Below are positions 8,755 through 16,615 of a stretch of 64,000 bases of DNA, piece after piece; position 1 is the first letter of the stretch, and the number at the start of each line of letters is the position of its first letter. The notes beneath the pieces were generated by a model that saw only the letters and a list, made by a program, of their open reading frames with translations, was not told where the DNA came from and did no database searches. The stretch comes from Treponema denticola ATCC 35405 (GTDB lineage: Bacteria > Spirochaetota > Spirochaetia > Treponematales > Treponemataceae), in NCBI RefSeq assembly GCF_000008185.1, contig NC_002967.9, positions 124,001-188,000 of the forward strand, read 5' to 3'. Made by a program: the position numbers and the translations under genes.

Positions 8755-9669
8755 ATGGATTATGATATTAACGAAAATATAGAAGATATTGAATCTCTTG
8801 AAGATAAAGATCAAAGACCTGTAAAAATGAGCTCAAATCCCAACGATTTTCCTCAACCCCTATATGAGCTTAATTTGGATTACTCAAAAGAAAGCTTTTA
8901 TGCGACAGCTGATGAACATCAAGAATTTAAGACGGGCGACTTTGTTCTTGTGCCTACACGGTACGGTAATGATGCAGCCCGCTTCGGAGGTCCTGTCAAG
9001 GCTCCCATCAATGCCAATCCAGATGAGGTTGTAAAAATTATTCGAAAAATAAATGCTGAAGAAGAGATTATCTTAGAGGAAAACAACAAAAAAGAAAAAG
9101 AAGCTGCCAAGATTTTTAAAGAAAAGGTTGCCTTAAATAACCTGGAAATGAAGTTTATAGGCTGCCATTTTTTACTTGATGAACCTAAGGTATTGTTCTT
9201 TTTCAGTGCCGATACTCGGATTGATTTTAGAAAATTGGTCAAAGATCTTGTTTCCGTCTTTAAAATAAGAGTTGAATTAAGACAAATAGGCGTTAGAGAT
9301 GAATCCCGCATTATAGGAGGCCTCGGCTGCTGCGGACGGCCCTATTGCTGTCATAACGTAACCGATAAACTCAAACCTGTTTCTATAAAAATGGCAAAGG
9401 AACAAAACCTATCGCTCAATTCATCAAAAATATCGGGACAGTGCGGAAGGTTATTATGCTGCCTCTCTTATGAATATGATTGGTATGCAGAAGCTAGAAG
9501 ATTAATGCCGCCTGAAGGCGCAAGATTCCCATATGACGGCACAACCTTTAAGATTACCGAGGTAAACCTTCTTACCCAAATGGTTTCCTTATTGGGAGAA
9601 GACGGACGAATCCTTTCTTTGCCCTCAAAGCGTGTGGTCAATATCGGAGGAAAGTGGCAAGTAAGATAA
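8755..9669 (+). CDS. ricT: RicT/YaaT family PSP1-domain protein
   Basis: In Bacillus, RicT (YaaT) works with RicA and RicF in an iron-sulfur complex that directs RNase Y and affects phosphorelay signalling. This 304-residue protein has an acidic N-terminal extension of about 50 residues and a PSP1 domain. Its hallmark cysteine clusters are clear: GLGCCGRPYCC and GQCGRLLCC, the ligands expected for Fe-S clusters. The start lies 10 bp after yaaR, and a GGGGC stretch is the only candidate ribosome site. It is the last gene of the four-gene operon and ends one base before the convergent DtxR-type gene. RicA and RicF are not in the window. Confidence 0.88.
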   Translation: MDYDINENIEDIESLEDKDQRPVKMSSNPNDFPQPLYELNLDYSKESFYATADEHQEFKTGDFVLVPTRYGNDAARFGGPVKAPINANPDEVVKIIRKINAEEEIILEENNKKEKEAAKIFKEKVALNNLEMKFIGCHFLLDEPKVLFFFSADTRIDFRKLVKDLVSVFKIRVELRQIGVRDESRIIGGLGCCGRPYCCHNVTDKLKPVSIKMAKEQNLSLNSSKISGQCGRLLCCLSYEYDWYAEARRLMPPEGARFPYDGTTFKITEVNLLTQMVSLLGEDGRILSLPSKRVVNIGGKWQVR

Positions 9670-9670
9670 A

Positions 9671-10090
9671 CTATTTGCCGGCATCATCTTCCGTTATGCC
9701 AAGTTTTTTTAAATAGGCATAAAGCTTATCTGCGGTATGCTTGCTTATTGCATGTTCCATTTCACAGGCATCAACATCCGCAATTTCGTAATCTACTTTA
9801 AGAACTTGAGTTAAAAAAGTTCTAAGCGCATTGTGTCTGGTACGGACATCTTTTGCTATGGCTCTGCCTTTTTTTGTTAAGGTTATTGTTCCATAAGGTT
9901 CTTGTTCAATATATCCGTCCTCTTTTAGTCCTCCAAGCGATTTATTAACACTTGCCCGAGAAACATTCAATGCCCTTGCAACATCAATTGATCTTACCTG
10001 CTCATCAATCAAAGATAAGTCGTAAATCCGCTCGAGATAATCTTCTTTTGAGGAAGTAATAGTTCCTGTTACATGTATTCGTTTATTCAT
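9671..10090 (-). CDS. DtxR/MntR family metal-dependent repressor
   Basis: A 139-residue regulator with an N-terminal winged helix (about 10-70) and a metal-binding/dimerisation domain, but no C-terminal SH3-like domain. Ligand positions of the family can be read: Asp and Glu in SKEDYLERIY, His in TRHNALRTFL, and ACEMEH near residue 110. The ACxxEH form has Cys where MntR has Glu99, as in DtxR/IdeR, which suggests response to iron or a broader metal range (inference). It is divergent from the DUF1007-NicO metal-transport pair with back-to-back promoters, so it probably controls both sides. It is distinct from a TroR-troABCD arrangement, since no such transporter is adjacent. Confidence 0.88.
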   Translation of the reverse strand: MNKRIHVTGTITSSKEDYLERIYDLSLIDEQVRSIDVARALNVSRASVNKSLGGLKEDGYIEQEPYGTITLTKKGRAIAKDVRTRHNALRTFLTQVLKVDYEIADVDACEMEHAISKHTADKLYAYLKKLGITEDDAGK

Positions 10091-10097
10091 ATTTCAT

Positions 10098-10126
10098 ATT
10101 ATACACTATTTCCTTTGACAAAACAA
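10098..10126 (-). promoter_or_regulatory. Promoter of the DtxR-type regulator gene
   Basis: Minus strand: TTGTTT (10121-10126), 17 bp, perfect TATAAT (10098-10103). It lies directly back to back with the -35 of the divergent promoter, so one bound repressor could cover both. Confidence 0.5.
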
Positions 10127-10143
10127 GAACTTTTTTGTATCAT
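10115..10143 (+). promoter_or_regulatory. Promoter of the DUF1007-NicO operon with an imperfect dyad
   Basis: TTGACA (10115-10120), 17 bp, TATCAT (10138-10143). An imperfect dyad spans the core promoter and the start of transcription: AACAA-GAA-CTTTT at 10122-10134 against AAAAG-AATAT-TTGTT at 10147-10161. It is a candidate DtxR-family operator. Confidence 0.6.
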
Positions 10144-10169
10144 ATCAAAAGAATATTTGTTCTAACTTT

Positions 10170-10841
10170 ATGTTCCGGCGGCAAGATAGAAATATGTTAA
10201 GATCAAAAAAAAATATACTGTTATTTACCTTTTTAGTTTTGATAAATTTTCAATCCTTTTCTCACCCTCATATGTGGTTTACCAGCTCTCTTGAAGTCAT
10301 TTTTGCAGGAAAAACCTTAAAAGGAGCCTATGTTACATGGACCTTTGATAGATTTTTTAGTGCGGATATTATAAGCGGTTATGACTTAAACGGAGATGGT
10401 GTATTTAGTGCAGCGGAAACAGCTGATGTATACGAAAATGCTTTTAGTTATACTGAAAATTATTACTATTTTACATTTATCAGGCAGGGAGAAAAGCGTA
10501 CAAGTCCCGAACATATTGAAAAGGCTTCCTTTTCCGTTTGGCAAAATAAGGGGATTGTAAGTTACCGCTTTTTTATAGATTTAAGCGGGTTTAAGGGGCA
10601 GGAAATTTTTTTAGCCTGTTACGATTATACTTTCTTTTGCGATATTACCTATCCTGAAAATACGGCCGCAAAATTCATATATGACAAGAGTCTAATAAGC
10701 CCCTCATACTCCATTATCGAAAATAAAAACTATCCCGTTTACTATGACCCTCTGGGAGCGATGGATGATAATAGAATATATTATAAGTGGGCTCCCGGCC
10801 TTAATACCTATTATCCAAAAGAGGTAAGAATCAGGTTTTAA
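10170..10841 (+). CDS. DUF1007 family secreted protein (metal-transport partner)
   Basis: A secreted protein of about 215-223 residues. DUF1007 proteins are found next to NicO/RcnA-type nickel-cobalt permeases and are thought to act as their periplasmic partner. A hydrophobic signal segment ends at SHPHMWF, the characteristic mature N-terminus of the family, with a His-x-His that could bind metal. The segment DLNGDGVFSAAE resembles an EF-hand loop, as in other members. Neither possible ATG (10170 or 10194) has a good ribosome site; the later one gives a more standard signal peptide. The NicO gene starts 7 bp after the stop. Confidence 0.82.
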   Translation: MFRRQDRNMLRSKKNILLFTFLVLINFQSFSHPHMWFTSSLEVIFAGKTLKGAYVTWTFDRFFSADIISGYDLNGDGVFSAAETADVYENAFSYTENYYYFTFIRQGEKRTSPEHIEKASFSVWQNKGIVSYRFFIDLSGFKGQEIFLACYDYTFFCDITYPENTAAKFIYDKSLISPSYSIIENKNYPVYYDPLGAMDDNRIYYKWAPGLNTYYPKEVRIRF

Positions 10842-10848
10842 AACGCTT

Positions 10849-11730
10849 ATGAAAAAAAAAGGTATTTTTGTTATTCTTTTTATTCTTAATCTCGCCTTGC
10901 TATCTGCAAAGCTGTCTGCAAATCCCTTTACGGGGAAAAAAAATTCACCTACACCCGTATATCAGGGACAGCCTTCAGAAAATATTTTAAAGGGGCAGCG
11001 TATTTTAAACCAAAAGCTGGGAGACTATATAAACGCTTGGAAAGAAAATAAAAATTTTGCTGTTTTATTGTCCATTCTGGCCCTTTCATTTTTATACGGC
11101 TTGGTACATGCGGCAGGTCCGGGACACCGTAAAACCATTATCTTCTCTTTTTACCTTACAAAAGAATCAAAACGCTTAGAGCCTCTTTTTACAGGCCTTG
11201 CTTTGGCAGGAATGCATGGAGGAGCAGCCATAGTCCTAATGATGATTTTCAAGGGCCTTTCCGGAGCCATCCTCTCACGCTCAAATGATGCAATGATATA
11301 TATGGAGGGTGCTTCTTTTTTAATCTTAATAATTTTATCCCTTTACGGAATAATCGATGCGGTAAAGGATATAAATACAAAAAAGGATTCAAACCATAAA
11401 AAGCTTAAACTTGGAGCAATCTTATTAAGCGGTATTTATCCCTGTCCGGCGGCCATGCTTGTTTTGGTCTTAGCCGTAAGCCTAAATCTCTTAGCCTTAG
11501 GGATCTTTGCAGTAATAGCTATGTCCGTAGGCATGAGTATTCCGATAATCGCTTCGGGATATTTGGCATGGGCCGGAAGAACGAGTCTTTTTTACAAATT
11601 AAAGGGAAAAGAAAGAATTATAGCCCTGATAGGTTCTATCCTTCAAATCGGAGCTTACGGCTTTTTACTCTACATTTCGGTAAAAACGGCCTTGCCTTTT
11701 ATTCTAAGTTTGTTTAGAATGCTAAAATAG
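10849..11730 (+). CDS. NicO/RcnA-type nickel-cobalt permease
   Basis: Polytopic inner-membrane protein of 293 residues with a signal-like first helix and about six further helices. The first transmembrane block contains HAAGPGHRKT, the histidine-rich family motif, and GMHGG appears in the next helix, while the second half has SGIYPCPAAM. These are NicO features. It follows the DUF1007 gene by 7 bp, and both are divergent from a DtxR-type regulator. Import or export of Ni, Co or another divalent metal cannot be decided from sequence; the regulator favours a role in metal homeostasis. Confidence 0.82.
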   Translation: MKKKGIFVILFILNLALLSAKLSANPFTGKKNSPTPVYQGQPSENILKGQRILNQKLGDYINAWKENKNFAVLLSILALSFLYGLVHAAGPGHRKTIIFSFYLTKESKRLEPLFTGLALAGMHGGAAIVLMMIFKGLSGAILSRSNDAMIYMEGASFLILIILSLYGIIDAVKDINTKKDSNHKKLKLGAILLSGIYPCPAAMLVLVLAVSLNLLALGIFAVIAMSVGMSIPIIASGYLAWAGRTSLFYKLKGKERIIALIGSILQIGAYGFLLYISVKTALPFILSLFRMLK

Positions 11731-11752
11731 AATTTGTTTTGCGGGAGTTAAT

Positions 11753-12667
11753 ATGAAATCTATAAACTTTATGAAAATTTGTCTGTTTGTCTTTTTTGTT
11801 CTGTTTCTTACAAGCTGTTCAAGCATACAAAAGAATTGGAAAACAGACGGTTCAACTATCGAAAAGGACATAGCCTTATCAAAAAAGCAAGGCCTCATGT
11901 TTTTTAGCGCCTCCGATACGGATCCGCAAAGTAAAAACTTATTGGAAAATGTTTTTACGGACAGCTTATTTTCAAAGATAAATAAGGATTTTATTTTTTA
12001 TAATATAGATATAGTAAAAGAAGCCGGCTCGGCTGATTCGGTCCAATTGGAAAAAAACTATATTCTTTTTTCCGATTATAATATTACTCAAGTACCCTAT
12101 CTTTGCTTGATTAATGAACATGGAGACGTCTACCATTCTGATCTGATTCCTGAGCAGATTAATACCCCTTCTTCATTTTTAGACCATTTGAATAAACTAA
12201 AGGAAAAGAGGCTAACCGTAGAAAATTTACGAAAAAACATCAATGAGGTAAACGGCCCCGAAAAAATAAAAGCTATAAACGCATTTTTTGAAAAAATTTA
12301 TCTTGTTGATTCCGAAAAATATAGGCAGTTTTTTGATGAGGGCATAGCAAGCGACCCTTCAAATGAAAGCGGCTTAGTAGGCTCATTTCTACTTGCCAGA
12401 ACCAGCCTAAACATCGAACCATTATTTAAACAGCAAAAATATACGGAAATAATAGCAGAATTAAAAAAGATTTTAGAAACGGGTTTTTTAAGCCCCGAAG
12501 AAGAGCAGCTTACCTTGTGCAATATAGCTTCATTTTATTCCCGACTGCCGAATGCTCCAATAAAAACGATACTGGGATATCTTGAAGAAGCCTTAAAAAA
12601 AGCTCCTAATTCTTTTAGGGCTAAGACCATAAAAGAAGATATTGAATACTTAAAAGCTAAGAATTAA
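11753..12667 (+). CDS. Lipoprotein with thioredoxin-like fold lacking the CxxC pair
   Basis: A 304-residue lipoprotein with lipobox FLTSC near residue 22. Residues about 40-150 resemble the thioredoxin-like DUF255/thiol-disulfide group: GLMFFSASDTDPQSKN at the active-site position, then YNITQVPYLCLINEHGDV with the cis-proline loop. The usual CxxC is replaced by a stretch without cysteine, so ordinary redox activity is unlikely. The C-terminal half is helical and TPR-like (FLSPEEEQLTLCNIASFYSRLP, in two segments). A GGGAG precedes the ATG. It lies 23 bp after the NicO gene and may belong to the same transcript. Confidence 0.72.
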   Translation: MKSINFMKICLFVFFVLFLTSCSSIQKNWKTDGSTIEKDIALSKKQGLMFFSASDTDPQSKNLLENVFTDSLFSKINKDFIFYNIDIVKEAGSADSVQLEKNYILFSDYNITQVPYLCLINEHGDVYHSDLIPEQINTPSSFLDHLNKLKEKRLTVENLRKNINEVNGPEKIKAINAFFEKIYLVDSEKYRQFFDEGIASDPSNESGLVGSFLLARTSLNIEPLFKQQKYTEIIAELKKILETGFLSPEEEQLTLCNIASFYSRLPNAPIKTILGYLEEALKKAPNSFRAKTIKEDIEYLKAKN

Positions 12668-13137
12668 ATGCTGATATCCACCAAACTTGCAGAAATTTCT
12701 TGCTTTGAAAGAGCTTGTTTGGAGTATCGATAGTCCGGCTTTATAGATATCATCTCTTGGCGTAAATCGGCCATTCTGGACTGCAAAAGCTCTCTATTTT
12801 TTTGGTTTTGATCAATTACTTGGGATTGAAGTTTGTTAAGATCGGATTTAAGCCTTACAACCTCGGTATCGTCCTTATCGGGCATACCTAAACGGTACAT
12901 TTCTTCTATCGGGTCTATTACCTTTTGAATTGTAAAAATATCCCCTATTATCGACTGCTCCAACTCCGTGTGATGCACAAGAGCATCTATATTTTCCTCA
13001 TTAATACTGCGTTCCTGTGTTTCAAGAACAACAAGATAATCGCTGAATTTTTTTCTTTGCTCTTGTAAAAGAGCTTTAAACCTCTTGAGAACAGCCACCC
13101 TCTGATCGATTTCTTGTCGGCTTAATACTTGCTTCAT
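12664..13137 (-). CDS. flgN: FlgN-type flagellar hook-junction chaperone
   Basis: A 157-residue, almost wholly helical and coiled-coil protein. Length, charge pattern and the position directly after fliS fit FlgN, the cytoplasmic export chaperone for hook-filament junction proteins FlgK and FlgL. The segment RFKALLQEQRKKFSDYLVVL and the later ESIN/HHTELEQ region resemble FlgN-family proteins, but the family is poorly conserved, so context carries much of the call. It starts 10 bp after fliS with an AAGGAG site, and it ends overlapping the stop of the convergent thioredoxin-like lipoprotein gene. Confidence 0.7.
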   Translation of the reverse strand: MKQVLSRQEIDQRVAVLKRFKALLQEQRKKFSDYLVVLETQERSINEENIDALVHHTELEQSIIGDIFTIQKVIDPIEEMYRLGMPDKDDTEVVRLKSDLNKLQSQVIDQNQKNRELLQSRMADLRQEMISIKPDYRYSKQALSKQEISASLVDISI

Positions 13138-13147
13138 AAGAATCTCC

Positions 13148-13588
13148 TTATCCGGCTATGTTTACGCCTACGGAAACCTCAGACCTTTGAGGTACGGGCT
13201 GAGATTCAAGAATTTGCTTCCATACGTCATATAATTCCTGCATCATAGAGCTTACATCCAACAAGGGTTTATAGTCTTTTTTTAGATTTGCAGTTAAAAG
13301 CTGTTGATTAAAATATGAATAAATTGAAAGAAGATTTGCAGCTATTTCTCCGCCTATATCCATATCTAAGGCTGCCATAAGCTCCGTTATAATCTCTTGA
13401 GCCTTAATTATGTGATTATTGATGGCTTCTATATCCTTTGCAGGAATCTTAGGCACACGCATCTTTGAAATTGCCAGATTTATTTCTTTTATCCCCTCAG
13501 TATAAAGCATAAGAATAAGAGAACCCGGACTTGCCGTTTTAACACTTGTTTCTTTGTAAGCTGCTGCAGCCTGACTATTATAACTCAT
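13148..13588 (-). CDS. fliS: Flagellin export chaperone FliS
   Basis: Binds the C-terminus of flagellin in the cytoplasm and prevents early polymerisation before export through the type III apparatus. The 146 residues show the family pattern: AAAAYKETSVKTASPGSLILMLYTEGIKEI in the first helices (shown here as family features) and the ISxYFNQQL region. I placed the start at the ATG at 13588 because GGAGGGGGG is just upstream; a frame extension with a TTG start would lie inside that ribosome site. It heads the fliS-flgN pair, and a sigma-28-type promoter is 38 bp upstream. Confidence 0.9.
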   Translation of the reverse strand: MSYNSQAAAAYKETSVKTASPGSLILMLYTEGIKEINLAISKMRVPKIPAKDIEAINNHIIKAQEIITELMAALDMDIGGEIAANLLSIYSYFNQQLLTANLKKDYKPLLDVSSMMQELYDVWKQILESQPVPQRSEVSVGVNIAG

Positions 13589-13625
13589 ACCCCCCTCCAA
13601 AAATAAAAATAGGTATCTCCTAAAT

Positions 13626-13652
13626 TTATCGGTATTTAAAATAAGGGCTTTA
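13626..13652 (-). promoter_or_regulatory. Sigma-28 (FliA) type promoter of fliS-flgN
   Basis: On the minus strand TAAA (13649-13652), exactly 15 bases, then ACCGATAA (13626-13633). The FliA consensus is TAAA-N15-GCCGATAA, so only the first -10 base differs. It lies 38 bp upstream of the fliS ATG. An A/T-rich hairpin at about 13638-13668 overlaps the -35 side. Confidence 0.72.
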
Positions 13653-13740
13653 GAAAAAGCCTTTATTTCAATTTACCATTTACCTTAAAATACAGATTAA
13701 AATACAAAAAGTTACATAAAAGAGCCTTACTTAAAACTTA

Positions 13741-13769
13741 TTGACAAACAAAAAAAAAGAACCTATAAT
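13741..13769 (+). promoter_or_regulatory. Perfect-consensus sigma-70 promoter of the CofE-like gene
   Basis: TTGACA (13741-13746), 17-bp spacer, TATAAT (13764-13769), with no mismatches. The ATG at 13788 leaves a very short leader of about 12 bases that contains a TGAGG ribosome site. Confidence 0.85.
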
Positions 13770-13787
13770 ACTTTTCTGAGGTTCAAA

Positions 13788-14987
13788 ATGAAGAAATTTG
13801 TAGGAACTATATCGCGAGGCTTAATTGCTCCGATAATCCGCGAGGGGGATGACATAGCCTCCATTGCAGCCGAAACTCTTTTAAATGCCGCAAAAGCTGA
13901 GAACTTTACAATAAAAGACAGAGATATTCTTTCCGTTACTGAGTCCATAGTTGCCCGTGCACAGGGGAACTATGCAACAGCCGACGATATAGCAGCCGAC
14001 ATAAAGGCAAAATTCGGGAACTCATGTATAGGCCTAATTTTTCCGATTTTGAGCCGTAACCGTTTTTCGGTTTGTTTGGAAGGCATAGCCCGCTCAAAAA
14101 ACAAACTCATCATCATGTTAAGCTATCCCAGCGATGAAGTAGGCAATCACTTGATTGACCCGGATGTTTTTGAAGACTCCGATGTAAACCCATGGACAAA
14201 TTCCTTTACAAGAGAAGAATTTAGAAGCAAATTCGGAGACCACAAGCATAAATTCACGGGAATGGATTATATAGAATATTATGATTCGATAATCAAAAAA
14301 CATAATCCCGAATCCTTTGTAATCCTCTCCAATGATCCGAAAAAAATAATAGAATACACCGATTCGGTTTTAGCCTGCGATATTCATACGCGGAATAGAA
14401 CAAAAAAACTTTTAAAAAAGGCCGGAGCAAAGACCGTTTTAGGCCTCGACGATATTTTAAGCAGTCCGGTAAATGGAAGCGGCTTTAATTCGGATTACGG
14501 GCTTCTGGGTTCCAATAAGTCCGGGGAAGATAGAGTAAAACTCTTTCCCCATAATGCACAAGTTATTGTCGATAAGATACAGGCTATAATAAAAGAAAAA
14601 ACAGGAAAAACCATCGAGGTTATGGTTTATGGAGACGGAGCCTTTAAGGACCCGATAGGGAAAATTTGGGAGCTTGCCGATCCGGTTGTTTCGCCTGCTT
14701 ATACAAAGGGACTCGAAGGCAAACCCAATGAGGTAAAGTTAAAGTATTTGGCAGACAACAACTTCAAAGGCCTTAGCGAAGAAGAGCAAAAGAAAAAAAT
14801 CGCAGAATATATCGAAAAACATCAAAAAGAAACCGCCTCCCATATAGACTCTATGGAATCTCAGGGAACGACCCCGCGGCGGCTTATCGACCTAATCGGT
14901 TCACTTTCAGACCTTACATCGGGAAGCGGGGACAAGGGAACCCCTATAATATTTATACAGGGATATTTCGACAAATATACGGGATAA
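13788..14987 (+). CDS. CofE-like (coenzyme F420-0:L-glutamate ligase family) protein
   Basis: A 399-residue protein whose N-terminal part (IAPIIREGDDIASIAAETLLNAA, split as seen across residues 12-40, and DRDILSVTESIVARAQGN) matches the CofE fold, the GTP-dependent enzyme adding glutamate to F420-0. It is longer than archaeal CofE (about 250), with an extra C-terminal region. Nothing else in the window belongs to F420 synthesis, and treponemes are not known to use F420, so a different amide-ligase reaction is more likely (inference). A perfect consensus promoter implies high expression. The LTA-synthase-like gene follows 22 bp downstream, so its product may act in an envelope or cofactor pathway. 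Confidence 0.72.
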   Translation: MKKFVGTISRGLIAPIIREGDDIASIAAETLLNAAKAENFTIKDRDILSVTESIVARAQGNYATADDIAADIKAKFGNSCIGLIFPILSRNRFSVCLEGIARSKNKLIIMLSYPSDEVGNHLIDPDVFEDSDVNPWTNSFTREEFRSKFGDHKHKFTGMDYIEYYDSIIKKHNPESFVILSNDPKKIIEYTDSVLACDIHTRNRTKKLLKKAGAKTVLGLDDILSSPVNGSGFNSDYGLLGSNKSGEDRVKLFPHNAQVIVDKIQAIIKEKTGKTIEVMVYGDGAFKDPIGKIWELADPVVSPAYTKGLEGKPNEVKLKYLADNNFKGLSEEEQKKKIAEYIEKHQKETASHIDSMESQGTTPRRLIDLIGSLSDLTSGSGDKGTPIIFIQGYFDKYTG

Positions 14988-15009
14988 TTTTTTAACTTGA
15001 AGATGTGCT

Positions 15010-16575
15010 ATGTTTATACGGGAAAAAATTGAATTCACAAATAAAAAAGAAAAGAAAAAGCTGGCTTTTTTAGGCAGCCTCTTCGTACTTTTATATTCTT
15101 TTCTTATAATGTTAATAATTTGGCTTTTGGGAGTTTTCCCTCATGCCCAGATAGATCAGCTTATCTTTACTGCCGTAACGCCCATTGACGGTACAAGCAG
15201 TGAGATCCTTTTAAGTTTTTATCTAAAAGCCCTTGTAATTCCGATAATCCTATCATTGATAAATCTTGTTTTAATCCTAAAAGAAGTAAAACTTGTTTTA
15301 AAAACAAAGAAAGGAAAGACTTACCGCATCTTCCCCGTTTTGATAAGAAGGCCCCGCCTTTATATTTTAATTTACATTTGTATTTTTTTAGGCTACAGCC
15401 AATATAAATTCGGGTACATTCAATATATTTATTATAAATTAAGCCCCCCAACGGACCTTTATGAAACTAACTATATAGACCCTTCAAAGGTAGAATTTCA
15501 TTTTCCTCAAAAAAAGAGAAACCTTATAATCCTCTACCTTGAATCGATGGAAATAACTGCTACATCAAAAGAATTCGGAGGCTTATCCCGTTACGATCTT
15601 ATTCCCGAATTACGCGGGATAGCCGAACAAAATCTTTCATTCAGCCACTGTGAAAAGTTGGGCGGAGGGACCCAAGTTATGGGAACATCACATTCCATAG
15701 CATCCCTTACTTCCCTCAACATGGGAGTCCCGTTAATTTTAAATCTTCCTTCTTTTGATTCGTCTTCTTTAAAAATTTCATCCCTGAGTACCGCCTCAAT
15801 AAAAATCGACAGGTTTATGGAAGGAGGTTACGGACTCGGAGACCTTTTATATGATAACGGTTACAATCTGGTGTTCAGTATGGCAGAAGACAAAGAATTC
15901 GGCTGTTTGGGAAACTTTTTGACCGGTCATAAAAATTTTAAGATTCAGGATTATTCTTACTTTGTTGAAAACGGAAGAATTCCTCAAGGCTACAGTGTAT
16001 GGTGGGGCTTTGAAGACGAAAAGCTCTATCAATTTGCACGGGAAGACCTTACAAAGCTTTCAAAAGAAGATAAACCTTTTGCCTATATTTTCTTTACTGC
16101 CGATACACACTCTCCCCACGGTTATGCCGATGAAAAATGCCCCAAGCTTTATTTTGAAAAAATACACAACGTATACGCCGGGGCATCAAAAAAAGCCTAT
16201 GATTTTGTAGAATGGGCTAAAACTCAAGACTTTTATAAAAACACCACAATAGTCATTTTAGGGGATCACTTATATATGGGCGGAGATTTATACCTGCCGA
16301 CCGTCAAATTAAAAGACAGACATCCCTACAATGCTTTTATAAATTCTGCAAAGACAACTGATAAAAACAAAAACCGGCTGTTTACGACATTCGATCTTTT
16401 CCCCACAGTCGTAGAAAGTATGGGTATCGAATTCAATGCAAAGGGCTTAGGCCTCGGCCGTTCTCTTTTTTCGGGCGAAAAAACTCTTCTTGAAGAAAAA
16501 GGCTTAAAGAAGCTTAACTCCGAAATTGAAAAGCCTTCAATCTTTTATGAAGAAAAACTGATGAAAAAACACTGA
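15010..16575 (+). CDS. LTA synthase/MdoB-like phosphoglycerol or phosphoethanolamine transferase
   Basis: Membrane enzyme of the alkaline-phosphatase/sulfatase superfamily that moves a lipid head group onto a glycan or lipid on the outer face of the inner membrane. Three or more membrane helices (about 17-42, 68-92, 115-132) precede a periplasmic domain from about 165. The active site can be read: Glu178 in YLESME, a Thr nucleophile candidate at Thr226 in MGTSHS, TADTHSPHG, and ILGDHLYMG with Asp-His metal ligands. T. denticola is reported to have a lipoteichoic-acid-like glycolipid in its envelope, which would be a natural product (inference). It follows the CofE-like gene in the same transcript. 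Confidence 0.82.
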   Translation: MFIREKIEFTNKKEKKKLAFLGSLFVLLYSFLIMLIIWLLGVFPHAQIDQLIFTAVTPIDGTSSEILLSFYLKALVIPIILSLINLVLILKEVKLVLKTKKGKTYRIFPVLIRRPRLYILIYICIFLGYSQYKFGYIQYIYYKLSPPTDLYETNYIDPSKVEFHFPQKKRNLIILYLESMEITATSKEFGGLSRYDLIPELRGIAEQNLSFSHCEKLGGGTQVMGTSHSIASLTSLNMGVPLILNLPSFDSSSLKISSLSTASIKIDRFMEGGYGLGDLLYDNGYNLVFSMAEDKEFGCLGNFLTGHKNFKIQDYSYFVENGRIPQGYSVWWGFEDEKLYQFAREDLTKLSKEDKPFAYIFFTADTHSPHGYADEKCPKLYFEKIHNVYAGASKKAYDFVEWAKTQDFYKNTTIVILGDHLYMGGDLYLPTVKLKDRHPYNAFINSAKTTDKNKNRLFTTFDLFPTVVESMGIEFNAKGLGLGRSLFSGEKTLLEEKGLKKLNSEIEKPSIFYEEKLMKKH

Positions 16576-16615
16576 ATTATGAATATGTATTATTAGAATA
16601 CTTACATAAAAAAAA

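Noticed and set aside
13589-13600. A TTG start adding four residues to FliS
   Set aside because: Those codons are the GGAGGGGGG ribosome site for the ATG at 13588.
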